Shown: positions 25,728 to 34,986, counted from the stretch's first letter. The stretch is 64,000 nt of DNA from Stutzerimonas stutzeri (GCA_002339675.1 DDKB01000017.1:522327-586326), one strand, 5' to 3'. Made by a program: numbers and translations. Notes: a model not told the origin generated them from the sequence alone.

Positions 25728-25846
25728 GGCTACTACATAAGCGCGGCGTCGTGTTCATACGGCGTTACGGTAGGACGCGAGCGGCATTCCTCCCGAACAC
25801 AGCCGCCTCATACTGAGCAGCGCTGCTACCGAGAGTGCTCCATCGA

Positions 25847-27046
25847 CTAGCTAGGCTCGGTACCGACACGATGTTGATCGACATTGCTGAAATCATTGCC
25901 CTTTGGAGTGGCATGGATGCATTTCGCCTCCTGGCTACGGTAGTAGTCTTCGACGCTCAGGCCTGGGGCGATATTGGCGCGCAGCGCGCAGGGTTGTTGT
26001 TGCCAAGGGTGGCTGGCCAGTTTCTCCCTCAGCTTCTTCGACGCAGAGTTGCGCTTCCAACCTTCGAGGGTAAGGTCGCGCCAGTAGCGTTCGGGTCGGC
26101 CAATGGTGGCGTCATGGGCGGCGGTAACCGGGTCCAAGTGACGGCTCTGCTCCAGTACGGGCAGATCGGGCAGCGGCTGCTCGACATCCATATATCGCTG
26201 CAAGGTATCCCAGAAGGCGTAAAGGTTGGGTTTGTCGAGGCCCAAGCTGTGCATTTTCATGCCTAGGCAAACCTTAGTGTCGGTGTAGCGGTGGTGCAGC
26301 CAGAGTACGTAGTCGTGGCCGCCATGAGGGGTGATCTGCAGCTGCATGACCGGGTCGAATTCGTAGAACGGGGCGACGAAGGGCGAGCGGAAGCGCCGGC
26401 CGATACGTAGCATGCCGTCGCGCCGGTTGAAGCCGCTGCCGTCGTGGGTGTAGATCAGGGAATAGAGGCCGATCAGCAGGTCGACGCCGATTACGGCCAT
26501 AAAGAGCAGAATCGCGCCGAACCAGAATGCAGTTTGTTCGTCCCAATACCCCCAGAGCGCGCCTTGGTCCCAAGCAATGGATCCGGCGGTAATTATTCCG
26601 AACACTCCGCCAAATATATAAGCCAGCCAGGGCCTCGATGAGCCGTAAATCACGAGGCAGGCGATCATAATGAAGAGACCTAGCGTTGTGACCAAGAAGT
26701 TACTATTAAAAAAATCTGCCAGCTTTAGTGTCCATGGGAAAAAAAATGACATTAAGCAGCAAAGCTTTAATATGAATAAAAAATGCAATAGCTTGCCGCT
26801 ATTTTCAAAATTCCAGCGCTCCGCATCGCAATAAATCTGCTGTTTGCGTTTTTCCTTGGTTTGCCGCTCATAGGCCAGATGAGCCTCACCCATAAGCTGG
26901 CCTTCGCCCTCGGATATTGAATCCAGGTGAGCGTAATGCCCCCATTTTAAGGCGGTATCGAACAAACCTTGCTTGTCGCGAATCGGTGGAGGCAGTGGGG
27001 GCAAGGCTTGGCCGCGATAGGCGGCAGGGCCGTAAATGTCAGTCAT
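25847..27046 (-). CDS. T6SS-associated multi-pass membrane protein (candidate immunity protein)
   Basis: 399 residues. A soluble N-terminus (about 1-80) is followed by four hydrophobic segments near residues 85-105, 118-137, 139-160 and 170-197. The C-terminal half is soluble and basic/aromatic (RIGRRFRSPFVAPFYEFDP; HHRYTDTKVCLGMKMH). It overlaps the VasX-like effector gene by 4 bases and is last in the unit. It resembles membrane proteins encoded beside VasX-type effectors in other pseudomonads (DUF6708-like, from memory). The membrane-segment coding region (about 26560-26860) is strikingly AT-rich compared with the rest of the window, a sign of acquisition. Immunity function is inference from position. 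Confidence 0.7.
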   Translation of the reverse strand: MTDIYGPAAYRGQALPPLPPPIRDKQGLFDTALKWGHYAHLDSISEGEGQLMGEAHLAYERQTKEKRKQQIYCDAERWNFENSGKLLHFLFILKLCCLMSFFFPWTLKLADFFNSNFLVTTLGLFIMIACLVIYGSSRPWLAYIFGGVFGIITAGSIAWDQGALWGYWDEQTAFWFGAILLFMAVIGVDLLIGLYSLIYTHDGSGFNRRDGMLRIGRRFRSPFVAPFYEFDPVMQLQITPHGGHDYVLWLHHRYTDTKVCLGMKMHSLGLDKPNLYAFWDTLQRYMDVEQPLPDLPVLEQSRHLDPVTAAHDATIGRPERYWRDLTLEGWKRNSASKKLREKLASHPWQQQPCALRANIAPGLSVEDYYRSQEAKCIHATPKGNDFSNVDQHRVGTEPS

Positions 27047-30000
27047 ACGTTGAATTCCAGTGTTTCGATTTGCCAGTAGGGAACGTCATCGGTCCTAGCG
27101 TTTAGCGCCGGGGGCTTGGCGAAGGCTGCTTGATAAGGTTGCCAGGTTTTCGGATTGGGCTGTGGCAGCACCAGCTCGTCAGAGCGGTCGGCCTCCTTGG
27201 CGAGGCGGAATTGACCGAAAACCTTGAGACGCTGGGTGACCTTCTGCCCATGGCGCTGTAATGGGGTGAGCGTCATCACGGGAAACTGCTTCGGCAATAT
27301 ATAGAGCACCGAGGCCTCGTCCAGAGGGTGCGCGGTCAGCTTGGCCTCGTCGATCGGGCGATGCTCGGTGCGCTCCGCACTGAAGGCGCCATTGAGGGGA
27401 AGCACCCCCAATGCTTCCCGAGCAAAGAACTGAAAGTGCTGGGCGTCGAATAGGCCCAACAGGGGAGAGTGGATACGCACCGCCCAGTCGTCGCGCTCGA
27501 AGGGCTGGGCCGAGGTGCGACGGCATTCCAAGGCCGCGTTCAGCGGGGCGCGCTGCCGATTGAGGCTGCTGATACCCGCACGCACGTTTGCTGGCGCCAG
27601 ATCCAGCCAGTCGCCTAGATGATTCACCATGATCACGGGCCGGCCGAGGATGCCGAGCAGCTGCTGGTAGGCAACATGCGGGTCGCTCAGATGAGCGAAG
27701 CGCTGGTCGTCTCCAAGCAATTCGTCGAGCGCGCCGACCTGCCCGTGATCCTTGCCGAAAGGCCCGTTCTTCATCAGCGCCTCGACGTCGCTGTCGACCA
27801 GCCAGCCGGCGAGGATATTCCCGCCGATAAACAGAGTGGCCCCGGCAATCAGCACCACCGGATTGATGCACATGCCCAAGGCATAGGCCGTCCAGGCCGC
27901 CCCGCCCGCCGCCGCCGCGCCATAGGCCAGGGCGGCATCGCGGTCGCCCTGATGCCAGGCACGCTTGGCGTCCCAGACGGTGATCGCCGTCGTGAAAAGC
28001 ATGGCCCCGCCCGAAAGAGCGCGCAGTACTGGCAGACGAGGGTTGCCCGTCTGCTCTGCCAGATTTGCTGTCCAGCGGGTGGAGATTTTAGAAACATCGA
28101 GGCGTGATTTATTCAGCAAGCTTACGAGCTGATGCTCACCGCCAAGAATAAATTTCGATAGGTTGCCCGAGGCAACGACAAGGTCAGCCGCTGCAGATAT
28201 ATATCCGGCGCGATAGCGGTCTTGACCATCCCCCGCTTCCTTTTCCAAACTCCTCATCCCCTCAACCTGCGCACTCAGGTTGTACAGGGCGCAAGCCACC
28301 GCCACTACAGGCATGGAAGGCGACTGCGCGACAGTGTCGAGTTTGCTGGCCACCGCATGTTTCCAAGCGCTGTACTTGATCACCTCAGGATGGTCGGCAG
28401 GGGCGGCGATGATGACTCCTGCCCCACGGTTGGGCAGCCCCCTGCCGACCTGGCGCGGGCTGGTGGAGCCGATGACCTGGCCCTCCGGATCAGTGATATT
28501 CATGTACCGGTAGCTCTTGCGGGTTATGGCAGCCCGCTCGGTGGTGGTCAGCCCATAGCGCAGCCCCTCTCCTTGAACGCCCAAAATCCGTAGGTTCGAA
28601 GCCTGGGCCTGTGCTTCGCTGACCAGTTGAATGCCACGCCAGCTGGGAGAAAGTATCTCGAGTACGCCGTGAGTCGGTGCGAACAGGCGGTAGAACTCAA
28701 TGGCTACGTTCACGTTAGCATCGTTCAAGCGCTGCACCTGGGTCAGCACGGCTATGGAGAAAGTGTCCATAAAGTCGCCGATCAGGGCGTGCAGATTCTT
28801 GTACACCAGCACCTTGTCGGTGTCCTGCGGGTCAATGTCAGCCATGTGCAGCAGGCTGTTCATCCCCATGCGCTGTGGCTCGGGTTCGCGTTTTTTTGCG
28901 GCCAGGGCGACAAGCCGCTCTACGGCTTCGGGTAAGGTGCCGTCCGCCTGCGCCAGGAGAGGCTTGGTGAGGGGGTGATGGCCGGTCAGGAGGCGTTCGC
29001 TCAGCTGGGCGATTCGGATTCGCAACGAGTTATTGGCGTCGGCCAGAGATAAGGCATCGATATGCTCGGGTAATTTGCCCAAGGTGCCGAATATCTCGCT
29101 GAGCAACTGGTAGGGTTCCAGCAGGCGTTCGTCGTGGGTGTATTGCCAGTCCCACAGCGCTGCCGCCAGCGAAACATCCGATAGAAGGCTGACCAGGCGT
29201 TGCAGTTGGGATGACAGGGCGGTCCTTACCAGCTTGCGCTCGCCGTCGAACACAGCGTCGTGAAGTTGCTCGAGGTGCAGGTGCTTCTTGAACTTGCCCA
29301 GAGGGCTGGTAGGGCTCTGCATGACCGAGCTGTACAGCGCATGGGCGTAGCGACCATTGGGGCGATGGGGCACCAGCGCATTGAGGGTAAGAAGGTAAGA
29401 CTCCGCCAGACGCGCTTGCGCACAGGCATGCCTGAGCGCGAACAAGGGGTCGTCGAGCATCAGCCCTACCAACTTCGGATAGGCTCGCATATTGCGTTCC
29501 GCAAGCACATCCGCACTGGCCGCCAAGGTGGGTAGGGGCTGCGGTAGCGCACTACGGGAGGCAGAAGCCAGTTCTTCCAGGCGCAGCTGCATGCGGCTGC
29601 TCATTTCATTCGAGGGGATGCTGCTCAGGCTGGGGGTGAACAGGGACGGATCACTCAGCAGGCTCTCGATGCTGAAGTCGCGCGCTCGAAAGCCTTCCGT
29701 CTGAGCGCTGATCACCACCGCCGGCATGGCCTGCGTCGGCCGCCATTGATCCATCCCAACGACCGCCGCCGACCAGGCGAACGCGACGATCTGGGCGCGG
29801 CTTTTGACTCGATTCCGATCTGCCTCAAGCCAGCGGATATATTCCCACGTCCAGGGCTTCTCGCTGTAGGCCATCAGGTAGTTGTTGGCGACAGATTGCC
29901 CCTGCACAAGGATAGGAATCAGCAGGACTTGCTGCTGCGTGCCGACAGAGTGCCGTTCATCGGCAGCCGCCCCGCTCTCGGCCTGCCTGCGCCAATGTGC

Positions 30001-30345
30001 GAGATCGACATCCTTCATGTTGCCTTGGCCGTCGCACCAGATTTCACGCCAAAGCTTGCCATTCTGGAAGACGTAGATTCGCCCTGGACGTGGCAGCGCT
30101 CCCCGGGGTGCCTCGTTGTAGGCGTCATGTCCTGGCAGCTTGGCCAGCGGCATGATGGCCAGGAAGGTGTTCTGTTGAATGTGTTCTTCTTCCTCATGGC
30201 TGCGCATGTCTACAGCGATGGGCAGAGACAGCTTGCCACCATCCTCCCGGTCGACATTCAGCACGAGCCTCTTGCGCTGCGCATTTTTGTACTCGGCACG
30301 CTTGCGAACACCCTGCTCAATGGGCTGATCCTTCAATTCGCTCAT
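27043..30345 (-). CDS. VasX-like type VI secretion effector (toxin VasX N-terminal region)
   Basis: 1100 residues. The N-terminal part matches the VasX-N type region (GRIYVFQNGKLWREIWCDGQ near residue 85, with ENGxLW-like flow). A long helical middle follows, then hydrophobic helices near residues 800-850 (AAAAGGAAWTAYALGMCINP; VVLIAGATLFIGGNILAG) and a soluble tail of about 220 residues. VasX of Vibrio cholerae is a T6SS effector that permeabilises membranes; this protein shares the layout, not a proven activity. It overlaps the vgrG stop by 4 bases, so it is probably loaded on that VgrG. No DUF4123 adaptor gene lies between. Confidence 0.85.
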   Translation of the reverse strand: MSELKDQPIEQGVRKRAEYKNAQRKRLVLNVDREDGGKLSLPIAVDMRSHEEEEHIQQNTFLAIMPLAKLPGHDAYNEAPRGALPRPGRIYVFQNGKLWREIWCDGQGNMKDVDLAHWRRQAESGAAADERHSVGTQQQVLLIPILVQGQSVANNYLMAYSEKPWTWEYIRWLEADRNRVKSRAQIVAFAWSAAVVGMDQWRPTQAMPAVVISAQTEGFRARDFSIESLLSDPSLFTPSLSSIPSNEMSSRMQLRLEELASASRSALPQPLPTLAASADVLAERNMRAYPKLVGLMLDDPLFALRHACAQARLAESYLLTLNALVPHRPNGRYAHALYSSVMQSPTSPLGKFKKHLHLEQLHDAVFDGERKLVRTALSSQLQRLVSLLSDVSLAAALWDWQYTHDERLLEPYQLLSEIFGTLGKLPEHIDALSLADANNSLRIRIAQLSERLLTGHHPLTKPLLAQADGTLPEAVERLVALAAKKREPEPQRMGMNSLLHMADIDPQDTDKVLVYKNLHALIGDFMDTFSIAVLTQVQRLNDANVNVAIEFYRLFAPTHGVLEILSPSWRGIQLVSEAQAQASNLRILGVQGEGLRYGLTTTERAAITRKSYRYMNITDPEGQVIGSTSPRQVGRGLPNRGAGVIIAAPADHPEVIKYSAWKHAVASKLDTVAQSPSMPVVAVACALYNLSAQVEGMRSLEKEAGDGQDRYRAGYISAAADLVVASGNLSKFILGGEHQLVSLLNKSRLDVSKISTRWTANLAEQTGNPRLPVLRALSGGAMLFTTAITVWDAKRAWHQGDRDAALAYGAAAAGGAAWTAYALGMCINPVVLIAGATLFIGGNILAGWLVDSDVEALMKNGPFGKDHGQVGALDELLGDDQRFAHLSDPHVAYQQLLGILGRPVIMVNHLGDWLDLAPANVRAGISSLNRQRAPLNAALECRRTSAQPFERDDWAVRIHSPLLGLFDAQHFQFFAREALGVLPLNGAFSAERTEHRPIDEAKLTAHPLDEASVLYILPKQFPVMTLTPLQRHGQKVTQRLKVFGQFRLAKEADRSDELVLPQPNPKTWQPYQAAFAKPPALNARTDDVPYWQIETLEFNV

Positions 30346-32537
30346 GCGTCTTCCTCGGGGTCGAGCAAGTCAACTTGCCCGCCTTGCTCCGGGTCGCCCC
30401 AGACATCCACGATCAATTGTCGCGGTGTCTGGGCCATTTTTTCTATGGGGGCAGGTAACTGGTTCGGATTGGCGGTGCTGGTTTTCTCCCCCACCGGAGC
30501 GGTATCTGCTGGTTTGGGCAATACCGGTGAGACAGGCGCCGCCGCTGAGCCATCGCCCGGTGCCCCGCCGGAGTTGATCCTGATCACCGGCCCCACCATC
30601 GTCACGCCGCTGCCGTCGAGCTTCACAAAACTGCCCGCAGCCTTGAAGGTCAGTTCGCTGCCGGCTTCCAGGACGACTTTCAAGCCGCTCGAGAGATGAA
30701 TCTCTTGGCCGGCTTCGATGAATTGGCCGGTGCCGATCTTCAGATGCTGGTTGTTACCCACGGTCAGGTGGTCATTGGCTTTGACTTCGCTGCGGCGGTC
30801 GGCGTGGGTGGTGCGGTGTTCTTCGGACTTGAATTCGCTGTAGCTGTTGGCCTCGACGGTGTCGTGGCGCTCGTGGCCGACGCGGATTTTCTGGTCGTGC
30901 TCGATGTTCTCGTCCCAGTCGCGCTGGGCGTGGAGGTAGATCTGCTCGGCGCCCTTGCGGTCTTCGATGCGCAGTTCGTTATAGCCCTCGCCGCCCGGGC
31001 TGCTGAGGGTTTTGAACACGCTGCGGGTCTTGTTGGCCGGCAGGTCGTAGGGGACCGCATTCTCCTTTTGGTAGAGGCAGCCGGTGATCAGTGGCTGGTC
31101 GGGATCGCCTTCCAAAAAGGTGACCAGTACTTCCATGCCGACGCGGGGAATGGCGATGCCGCCGTAACGATCGCCGGCCCAACTCGACGAAACGCGTAGC
31201 CAGCAGCTGGTTTTGTCGTCAGCCTGGCCGTGGCGATCCCAGAAAAACTGCACCTTTACCCGGCCATATTCGTCGCAGTGGATTTCCTCGCCGGCCGGGC
31301 CGGTAACCACTGCGCTCTGGCTGCCGAGGATGCGTGGTTTAGGGTGGTTGAGCGCGGGGCGGAACGGGGCGGCCCAAGGCGTAGCGGTGAAACGGTTGCG
31401 ATAGCCCTGATGGAACGAGTCGTCTGTTCTCCCCTCAGCTTTGGCAGCCTGCGTCGCTCTACCTCCTACATCCCTGGCGTCACCCCAGTGCTCTCTTCGG
31501 AGGGGCGAGGGAGCCGATGGGCGTAGCGTCATATCACTGGTGATCGACTCTTCCAGCACCTGCGGTTGCTTGCCTTCGTGCAGCACCTCACTCAGCAGCC
31601 AGAGCTGGTTCCAGTCGCTGCGGGGGTGCGCTCCGAGTGAGAGAAAGTGGCCGCTGACCAGCGACGGCTGATCGCTTTCGCCCTCGGCCAGTTCGAAATC
31701 GTGACGGTGACGTTCCAAGGCGCGGCGGGACAGGTGCTTGCCACGTTCACGGTCGACGAATCGGCCTGGGTAGTCGTAGTCCTCGAGGTCAGGCTGAATG
31801 CTGCCCTGCGCCGCCGCTTCCATTGTCAGACGGGGTTTCTCGAAGTCGTAATCGCGACGGGTGACGCGGCTGGTACGCGTCTCGACGCGCACCCCGAAAC
31901 GCTTGACGACCGGTGCGTCGGCGACCAGGCCGCTGTCCTGCTGATAGGCGACCGGGGCCAGCGTCGGGAACACCGTCTGGTCATCGCCGAACACCAGCAG
32001 ATGGCCGGTTTCGCTGTGCCGGAAATGGTAGTGAATACCTTCTTCCTCGCAGAGGCGCTGGATGAAGTGCAGGTCGGTTTCGTCGTACTGAACGCAGTAA
32101 TCGCGTTCGGGATAGATCACCGGACCCAGGTCGAACCGGTGGGCGTCTCCGGCCAGAATGCCGTGCTCTTCGAGCACCTGGGCGATGATCTGCGGCACTG
32201 TGAGGTGCTGGAAAATGCGTTGGTTGGTCCGGTGTGTCAGATAGGCAAGACGGGGCACGATGACCAGTCGGTAGCGCGTCAGGCGCTTGCCGGATTCGCC
32301 TTGAGCAGCGTGATAGATCTGGCCATGAATGCCACCGCCATCCCCGGCGAATGCCAGAAACGCCGACTGTTGCAGCAGGCTTTCCAGATCCAGATCCGGA
32401 CGCTCGCTGACCAGTTCCAGTTCGAAGCGGTAGGGCTGGCTGATGGCTTCTCGGCCGCTGAATTCGAGCACTTGAAGGTCATGCTCGATGCCTTCGATGT
32501 GCAGGTAAAAGTGCTGCTGGTTGGCGGGGGCGAACAT
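30342..32537 (-). CDS. vgrG: Type VI secretion tip protein VgrG (TssI)
   Basis: 731 residues. It has gp27-like and gp5-like parts (YCVQYDETDLHFIQRLCEEEG-type start, GPAGEEIHCDEYGRVKVQF, SSWAGDRYGGIAIPRVG, ITGCLYQKENAVPY), then the repetitive beta-helix spike (about 545-645) and a Pro/Ala-rich C-terminal extension of about 75 residues. An unusual stretch of about 33 residues at about 336-370 (SAPSPLRREHWGDARDVGG) interrupts the normally conserved segment before GYRNRFTATPW and seems to be an in-frame repeat insertion. The start is the ATG at 32537 with AGGAGG seven bases upstream; an upstream in-frame extension of 33 codons is rejected. Confidence 0.93.
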   Translation of the reverse strand: MFAPANQQHFYLHIEGIEHDLQVLEFSGREAISQPYRFELELVSERPDLDLESLLQQSAFLAFAGDGGGIHGQIYHAAQGESGKRLTRYRLVIVPRLAYLTHRTNQRIFQHLTVPQIIAQVLEEHGILAGDAHRFDLGPVIYPERDYCVQYDETDLHFIQRLCEEEGIHYHFRHSETGHLLVFGDDQTVFPTLAPVAYQQDSGLVADAPVVKRFGVRVETRTSRVTRRDYDFEKPRLTMEAAAQGSIQPDLEDYDYPGRFVDRERGKHLSRRALERHRHDFELAEGESDQPSLVSGHFLSLGAHPRSDWNQLWLLSEVLHEGKQPQVLEESITSDMTLRPSAPSPLRREHWGDARDVGGRATQAAKAEGRTDDSFHQGYRNRFTATPWAAPFRPALNHPKPRILGSQSAVVTGPAGEEIHCDEYGRVKVQFFWDRHGQADDKTSCWLRVSSSWAGDRYGGIAIPRVGMEVLVTFLEGDPDQPLITGCLYQKENAVPYDLPANKTRSVFKTLSSPGGEGYNELRIEDRKGAEQIYLHAQRDWDENIEHDQKIRVGHERHDTVEANSYSEFKSEEHRTTHADRRSEVKANDHLTVGNNQHLKIGTGQFIEAGQEIHLSSGLKVVLEAGSELTFKAAGSFVKLDGSGVTMVGPVIRINSGGAPGDGSAAAPVSPVLPKPADTAPVGEKTSTANPNQLPAPIEKMAQTPRQLIVDVWGDPEQGGQVDLLDPEEDA

Positions 32538-32673
32538 CCTTGTTCCTCCTGGATCCGTCCATGGTGCGCGCCAGGGCGCATGCGGGGGCTCGATGTACCA
32601 CGCATAGACGGCGCTGCGGTGCGCTGGGTCGCGCATTGCTTCGCCGCGGTATCAATTTCTGTTGCTGCTTCGC

Positions 32674-32707
32674 AAAAAAGCTTTAGCCGGGACGTGCCCG
32701 GCCAAAG
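32674..32707 (-). terminator. Rho-independent terminator between hcp and vgrG
   Basis: On the minus strand CTTTgGCCGGG pairs with CCCGGCtAAAG around a CACGT loop, followed by CTTTTTT. It lies about 20 bases after the hcp stop. It would end most hcp transcripts and let only a fraction continue into vgrG. Confidence 0.85.
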
Positions 32708-32726
32708 TCATCGGTGCGTGATCGCC

Positions 32727-33245
32727 TTAGCTGGCAATCGGGGTGCGCCAGTCGTCGGAGCCGGACGTGCCGGAGACTTCGTGGGTCCAGACGATCTTGC
32801 GGTAGGTGAAGTACACGTCTTCCAAGTGGGTGAAGTGCGACATGTTCGGATCCTGGCAGTTGGGCATGCGCGACTGCACGTCGACGATGACTGCATCTTC
32901 CAGCTCGATGGTGAAGTAGTGCTCCTGGGTACCGGTGGAGGAGGTGCGGTACCACTCCAGGCGGCACTTGTTCAGGCGCTCACCGGAGGTCAGGGCGTTG
33001 AAGATCAGCGGCGACGACTTGTCGAACACCTTGGTGATCATCAGCGGCTTGTGCACGCGCTGGCCGGTGGGCTGGCCCGACTGTGGATCGCGCGGAATGA
33101 TGACCTGGTGCTGGAAGGCCTGCACCAGGATCTGGTCTTCGTGTCCTTCCTGGAAAATGTTGCCGACCGAGTCCTCGGTGAAGGTCCCTGCAGTGATCAG
33201 GCCTTGCTTGGTGCCTTCGAGGGACAGATACGCGGGTGTTGGCAT
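32727..33245 (-). CDS. hcp: Type VI secretion tube protein Hcp (TssD)
   Basis: 172 residues with the Hcp family pattern: YLSLEGTKQGLI near the start, GHEDQILVQAFQHQVIIPRD, GQRVHKPLMITKVFDKSSP, CRLEWYRTSSTGTQEHYFTI and LEDVYFTYRKIVWTHE. It polymerises as hexameric rings into the T6SS inner tube and acts as an exported chaperone for small effectors. The ATG has AAGGAG seven bases upstream. It has its own sigma-54-like promoter and terminator, so it is probably strongly expressed relative to vgrG. No sheath, baseplate or ClpV genes are in the window, so this is an orphan hcp-vgrG island. Confidence 0.96.
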   Translation of the reverse strand: MPTPAYLSLEGTKQGLITAGTFTEDSVGNIFQEGHEDQILVQAFQHQVIIPRDPQSGQPTGQRVHKPLMITKVFDKSSPLIFNALTSGERLNKCRLEWYRTSSTGTQEHYFTIELEDAVIVDVQSRMPNCQDPNMSHFTHLEDVYFTYRKIVWTHEVSGTSGSDDWRTPIAS

Positions 33246-33292
33246 GGGTGCTCTCCTTGCTGTGTTGAATGCCGGAATGGCCTCGGAACAGG

Positions 33293-33308
33293 TACAAGTG
33301 GCGTGCCA
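33293..33308 (-). promoter_or_regulatory. Sigma-54-type (-24/-12) promoter candidate for hcp
   Basis: On the minus strand the sequence reads TGGCACG-N4-TTGTA, with exact GG-N10-G spacing; only the -12 C is replaced by T. The expected transcription start is about 35-40 bases upstream of the hcp ATG. Sigma-54 control of hcp is known in several T6SS. The 280-base gap to selO otherwise shows no gene. Confidence 0.55.
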
Positions 33309-33525
33309 GGTTCGATAAATCCTTTGTTTTCAAGTGCTTATCTATTGATCGGCGGTCGCGTCGAACCGCGCTGGGCCCTCGCTCACATTTACCTGGGCAA
33401 TATCCTGCCGACACCTGTGCAAGATCTGGCGCAGCCCTGCGCCGGCCCCGTCATCCGGCGTGTCGCAGCGGTAGAGGCAGATGCGAGAGCCGCGTCCTGC
33501 GCAGTATTTTGCGCAAGGCAGAGGC

Positions 33526-34986
33526 TCAGGATGAGCAACTGATCTCCAGATGCTTGCCCCATTCCGGTGGGCGTTCGGCGTAGCGTTCCATGCCCGTCTG
33601 GTCGTCGAACGGGCGGCTGAGGACCTGATGCAGCTCGCGCACCGGACCGTAGTCGCCGGCTTCGGCGGCCTCGATCGCCTGCTGGGCCAGGTAGTTGCGC
33701 AGGATGTACTTGGGGTTGGCTGCCTGCATGCGCGTCCGGCGCACCTCGCAATCGACGCCTTCTTGCTCGCTACGCTGGCGGTAGGTCGCCGCCCAGTCAT
33801 CGAAAGCCTTGATGTCGATGAAGTCCTCGCGCAGCCGCGCCAGTGCCTGGTCGATCGGGCTGTCGCCGAGTTCACGGAAGAAGCGCGTGTAGTCGATGGC
33901 GCTGCTCTGCATCACCTGCAGCAAGCGTTGGATCAATGCTTTGTCGCTCTCCTCGGCGGTCTGCAAGCCCAGGCGTTTGCGCATCAGATTCAGCCACGCC
34001 GCTTCGTAGATCGGCAGGAACAGGTCCATGGTTGCGCGCAGTTGGTCGATGGCGATGAAGGGCGTCAGTGCCTGCGCCAGCGCAGCGAGGTTCCAGTGCG
34101 CGATCGGCACCTGGTTCTCGTAGGAATATCGGCCGGTATGGTCGGAATGGTTGCAGATGAAACGCGCATCGAAATCGTCGAGAAAGGCATAGGGCCCGAA
34201 GTCGAAGGTGATGCCCAGGATGGACATGTTGTCGGTGTTCATCACGCCGTGGCAGAAGCCGTAGGCCTGCCAGTACGCGACCATTTCCGCGGTGCGCTCG
34301 AGCACCTCGCGAAAGAACGCCTCGTAGGGCTGGGGCTGGTTCCGGCAGGCGGCGAAATGGCTGTCGACCACATGGTCGAGCAGTTGCTTCAGCGCGTCAT
34401 GCTGCTTGGTGTAATAGAAGAACTCGAAGTGCCCGAAGCGCACGTGGCTCGGTGCCAGGCGCGTCAGCATGGCACCGCGTTCCGGGCGTTCGCGATAGAC
34501 GGTGGAATCCGATCCGGTCACGCAGAGCGCACGTGACGTGGGAATGCCCAGCGCATGCAGGTGCTCGCTGGCGAGAAACTCGCGGATCGACGAACGCAGC
34601 ACGGCACGACCATCTCCCATGCGCGAGTAAGGCGTCAGGCCGGCACCCTTCAGGTGCAGGTCCCAATGCTCGCCGGCGTCGTTGAGCACCTGTCCGAGCA
34701 ACAGCCCGCGGCCATCGCCCAGTTGCGGGTTGTAGCTGCCGAACTGGTGGCCGGAATAGACCATCGCCCGTGGCTCCGCGGTGCTCCATAGCTTGTGCCC
34801 GGAGAACAGCTCGGTGAACAGCGGCTCGTCCGCCTGCGCTGGATCGAGGTCGAGCAGTGCCATCGCCGCCTGGCTGGAGACCACCAGCCGCGGCGCCTCC
34901 AGCGGTTGGGGCATGACCGCGGTGGAGAAGGTATCGCCCAGGCGGGCGAAACGGTTGTCCAGTTGCAGCTCGGTAAGGCTTTTCAC
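33526..34986 (-). CDS. selO: Protein adenylyltransferase SelO (YdiU/UPF0061 family)
   Basis: 486 residues; the family is a pseudokinase fold that transfers AMP to protein Ser/Thr/Tyr, linked to redox stress. Seen: QLGDGRGLLLGQVLNDAG, HLKGAGLTPYSRMGDGRAV, SSIREFLASEHLHALGIPTS, GFCHGVMNTDNMSILG and TFDFGPYAFLDDFD. The C-terminus is SCSS: cysteine sits at the third-last position, where animal SelO has selenocysteine. The start is set at a GTG at 34986 (reading MKSLTELQLDNRFARLG) because homologues begin there; a 16-codon longer ATG frame exists. Confidence 0.93.
   Translation of the reverse strand: MKSLTELQLDNRFARLGDTFSTAVMPQPLEAPRLVVSSQAAMALLDLDPAQADEPLFTELFSGHKLWSTAEPRAMVYSGHQFGSYNPQLGDGRGLLLGQVLNDAGEHWDLHLKGAGLTPYSRMGDGRAVLRSSIREFLASEHLHALGIPTSRALCVTGSDSTVYRERPERGAMLTRLAPSHVRFGHFEFFYYTKQHDALKQLLDHVVDSHFAACRNQPQPYEAFFREVLERTAEMVAYWQAYGFCHGVMNTDNMSILGITFDFGPYAFLDDFDARFICNHSDHTGRYSYENQVPIAHWNLAALAQALTPFIAIDQLRATMDLFLPIYEAAWLNLMRKRLGLQTAEESDKALIQRLLQVMQSSAIDYTRFFRELGDSPIDQALARLREDFIDIKAFDDWAATYRQRSEQEGVDCEVRRTRMQAANPKYILRNYLAQQAIEAAEAGDYGPVRELHQVLSRPFDDQTGMERYAERPPEWGKHLEISCSS

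Noticed and set aside
25659..25846. Small open frames in the gap after the GntR gene
   Set aside because: Arg/Ser-rich, no ribosome-binding site, overlapping each other in several frames; not supported as genes.
31647..33542. 631-codon plus-strand frame across vgrG and hcp
   Set aside because: Antisense to two clear T6SS genes and spans their intergenic terminator; composition is not protein-like.
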